Shown: in pieces, positions 6,170-6,578 of the stretch
Numbering within the stretch: the stretch's first letter is position 1
How the letters are laid out: every line of letters begins with the position of its first letter
NCBI GenBank assembly: GCA_024682015.1
Contig: JAIKZT010000042.1
Coordinates: 1-6,578 of the forward strand
Source: Clostridia bacterium
Lineage (GTDB): Bacteria > Bacillota > Clostridia > Peptostreptococcales > Anaerovoracaceae
Direction of reading: 5' to 3'
Length of the DNA: 6,578 nt
Program-made: the position numbers and the translations under genes
Notes under the pieces: generated by a model
Told to the model about the DNA's origin: nothing
The model's database searches: none
Seen by the model: only the letters and a program-made list of their open reading frames with translations

Positions 6170-6578
6170 TTACTCGCCGTGATGATGGCGGCAACCTTCA
6201 TCGCCATGATGATGCCCGCAGTTTTGGCCTTCTCCGTGATGGTGGCCGCACTCGTGACCCTCACCATGATGATGGTCGTGGTGGTCACACTTGGCCTCGG
6301 GGTCATATTCCAGCGACCCTTCCGCAAGAGCCTTTGCCGCAGCGTCCGCAGGACCCCGGACCCCCGCGTAAAGCCTGATCCCGGCGTCCGCAAGCGCCGT
6401 CTGCGCCCCCATGCCGATGCCTCCGCAGATCAGGGCGTCCGCTTTCACGGCCTGCAGGAAGCCTGCGAGGGCTCCGTGTCCGCTTCCGTTGGTGTCAACG
6501 GTCTGCTCGTTAACGATCTTCCCTGCTTCCACATCGTACAGCTTGAACTGTTCGGTATGGCCGAAGTGCTGGAAGATC
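6170..6578 (-). CDS. NifX/NifB-like cofactor-binding protein with His/Cys-rich tail, N-terminus beyond window edge
   Basis: About 135 residues are visible. The fold is the dinitrogenase iron-molybdenum cofactor-binding type (NifX/NafY/NifB C-terminal family). The signatures are FQHFGHTEQFKLYDV, NGSGHGALAGFL, ADALICGGIGMGAQ and GVRGPADAAAKAL. Family members bind Fe-S clusters or metallo-cofactors. Many Clostridia carry stand-alone copies with no nitrogenase, so this is not evidence of nitrogen fixation. The last 40 residues (C82-E120, counted from a GTG at 6532) are a tail with 15 His and 4 Cys arranged as C-x-HHHGE repeats, suggesting Ni, Zn, Co or Fe binding. The GTG at 6530-6532 is not the real start: conserved family sequence continues upstream in frame to the window edge, so only a few tens of residues at most are likely missing. 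It is possibly transcribed with the gene downstream. Confidence 0.9.
   Translation of the reverse strand, partial: IFQHFGHTEQFKLYDVEAGKIVNEQTVDTNGSGHGALAGFLQAVKADALICGGIGMGAQTALADAGIRLYAGVRGPADAAAKALAEGSLEYDPEAKCDHHDHHHGEGHECGHHHGEGQNCGHHHGDEGCRHHHGE
6173..6289 (-). repeat. His/Cys repeat tail of the NifX/NifB-like protein
   Basis: The tail begins with CDHHDHHHGEGHE and continues with CGHHHGEGQN, CGHHHGDEG and CRHHHGE, a recurring C-x-HHHG unit of about 9-13 residues. It is a compact metal-chelating extension after the globular domain. The His codons are CAC/CAT mixtures, so the DNA repeat is imperfect. Confidence 0.85.

Noticed and set aside
6170..6578. Evidence for nitrogen fixation
   Set aside because: Stand-alone NifX/NifB-like proteins with His tails are common in non-diazotrophic Clostridia, and no nitrogenase gene is visible.

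Overview
The window looks like a moderately GC-rich (about 58-60% by eye) chromosomal segment of a gut-type Clostridia-like Bacillota. The evidence is a bacterial SUV3-type helicase, purine-rich Shine-Dalgarno sites, a small Cys-lipobox lipoprotein, a secreted protein built from Cys-pair modules typical of Clostridia surface proteins, and a NifX/NifB-like protein with a His tail. The taxonomic placement is inference; no rRNA or other marker gene is present.

Layout. Positions 1-1364 (minus) hold most of a SUV3-family DExH-box RNA helicase whose C-terminus lies beyond the left edge. A 153-bp divergent intergenic region (1365-1517) carries plausible promoters in both directions and an inverted repeat. 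Positions 1518-4703 (plus) encode a 1061-residue exported protein. Its N-terminal third is a cysteine-saturated repeat region with 64 Cys in about 280 residues, followed by Cys-pair modules, an Ig-like segment and a beta-rich C-terminal domain. It ends at a strong intrinsic terminator (4752-4789). A 235-bp gap (4704-4938) then contains that terminator, an extended -10 promoter and a long imperfect hairpin in the leader of a small lipoprotein gene (4939-5238, plus). Converging on it is an unrecognised 272-residue cytoplasmic protein (5256-6074, minus). A NifX/NifB-type protein with a His/Cys-rich tail (6170-6578, minus) enters from the right edge.

The genes do not form one obvious operon or pathway. 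The large Cys-rich protein and the small lipoprotein are both exported and on the same strand, but a strong terminator and a separate promoter divide them, so they are probably independent units. The two right-hand minus-strand genes could be co-transcribed (95-bp gap), but nothing shows this. The most unusual object is the cysteine-saturated exported protein. I found no CRISPR array, tRNA, rRNA, insertion sequence or recognisable defence or secretion system.
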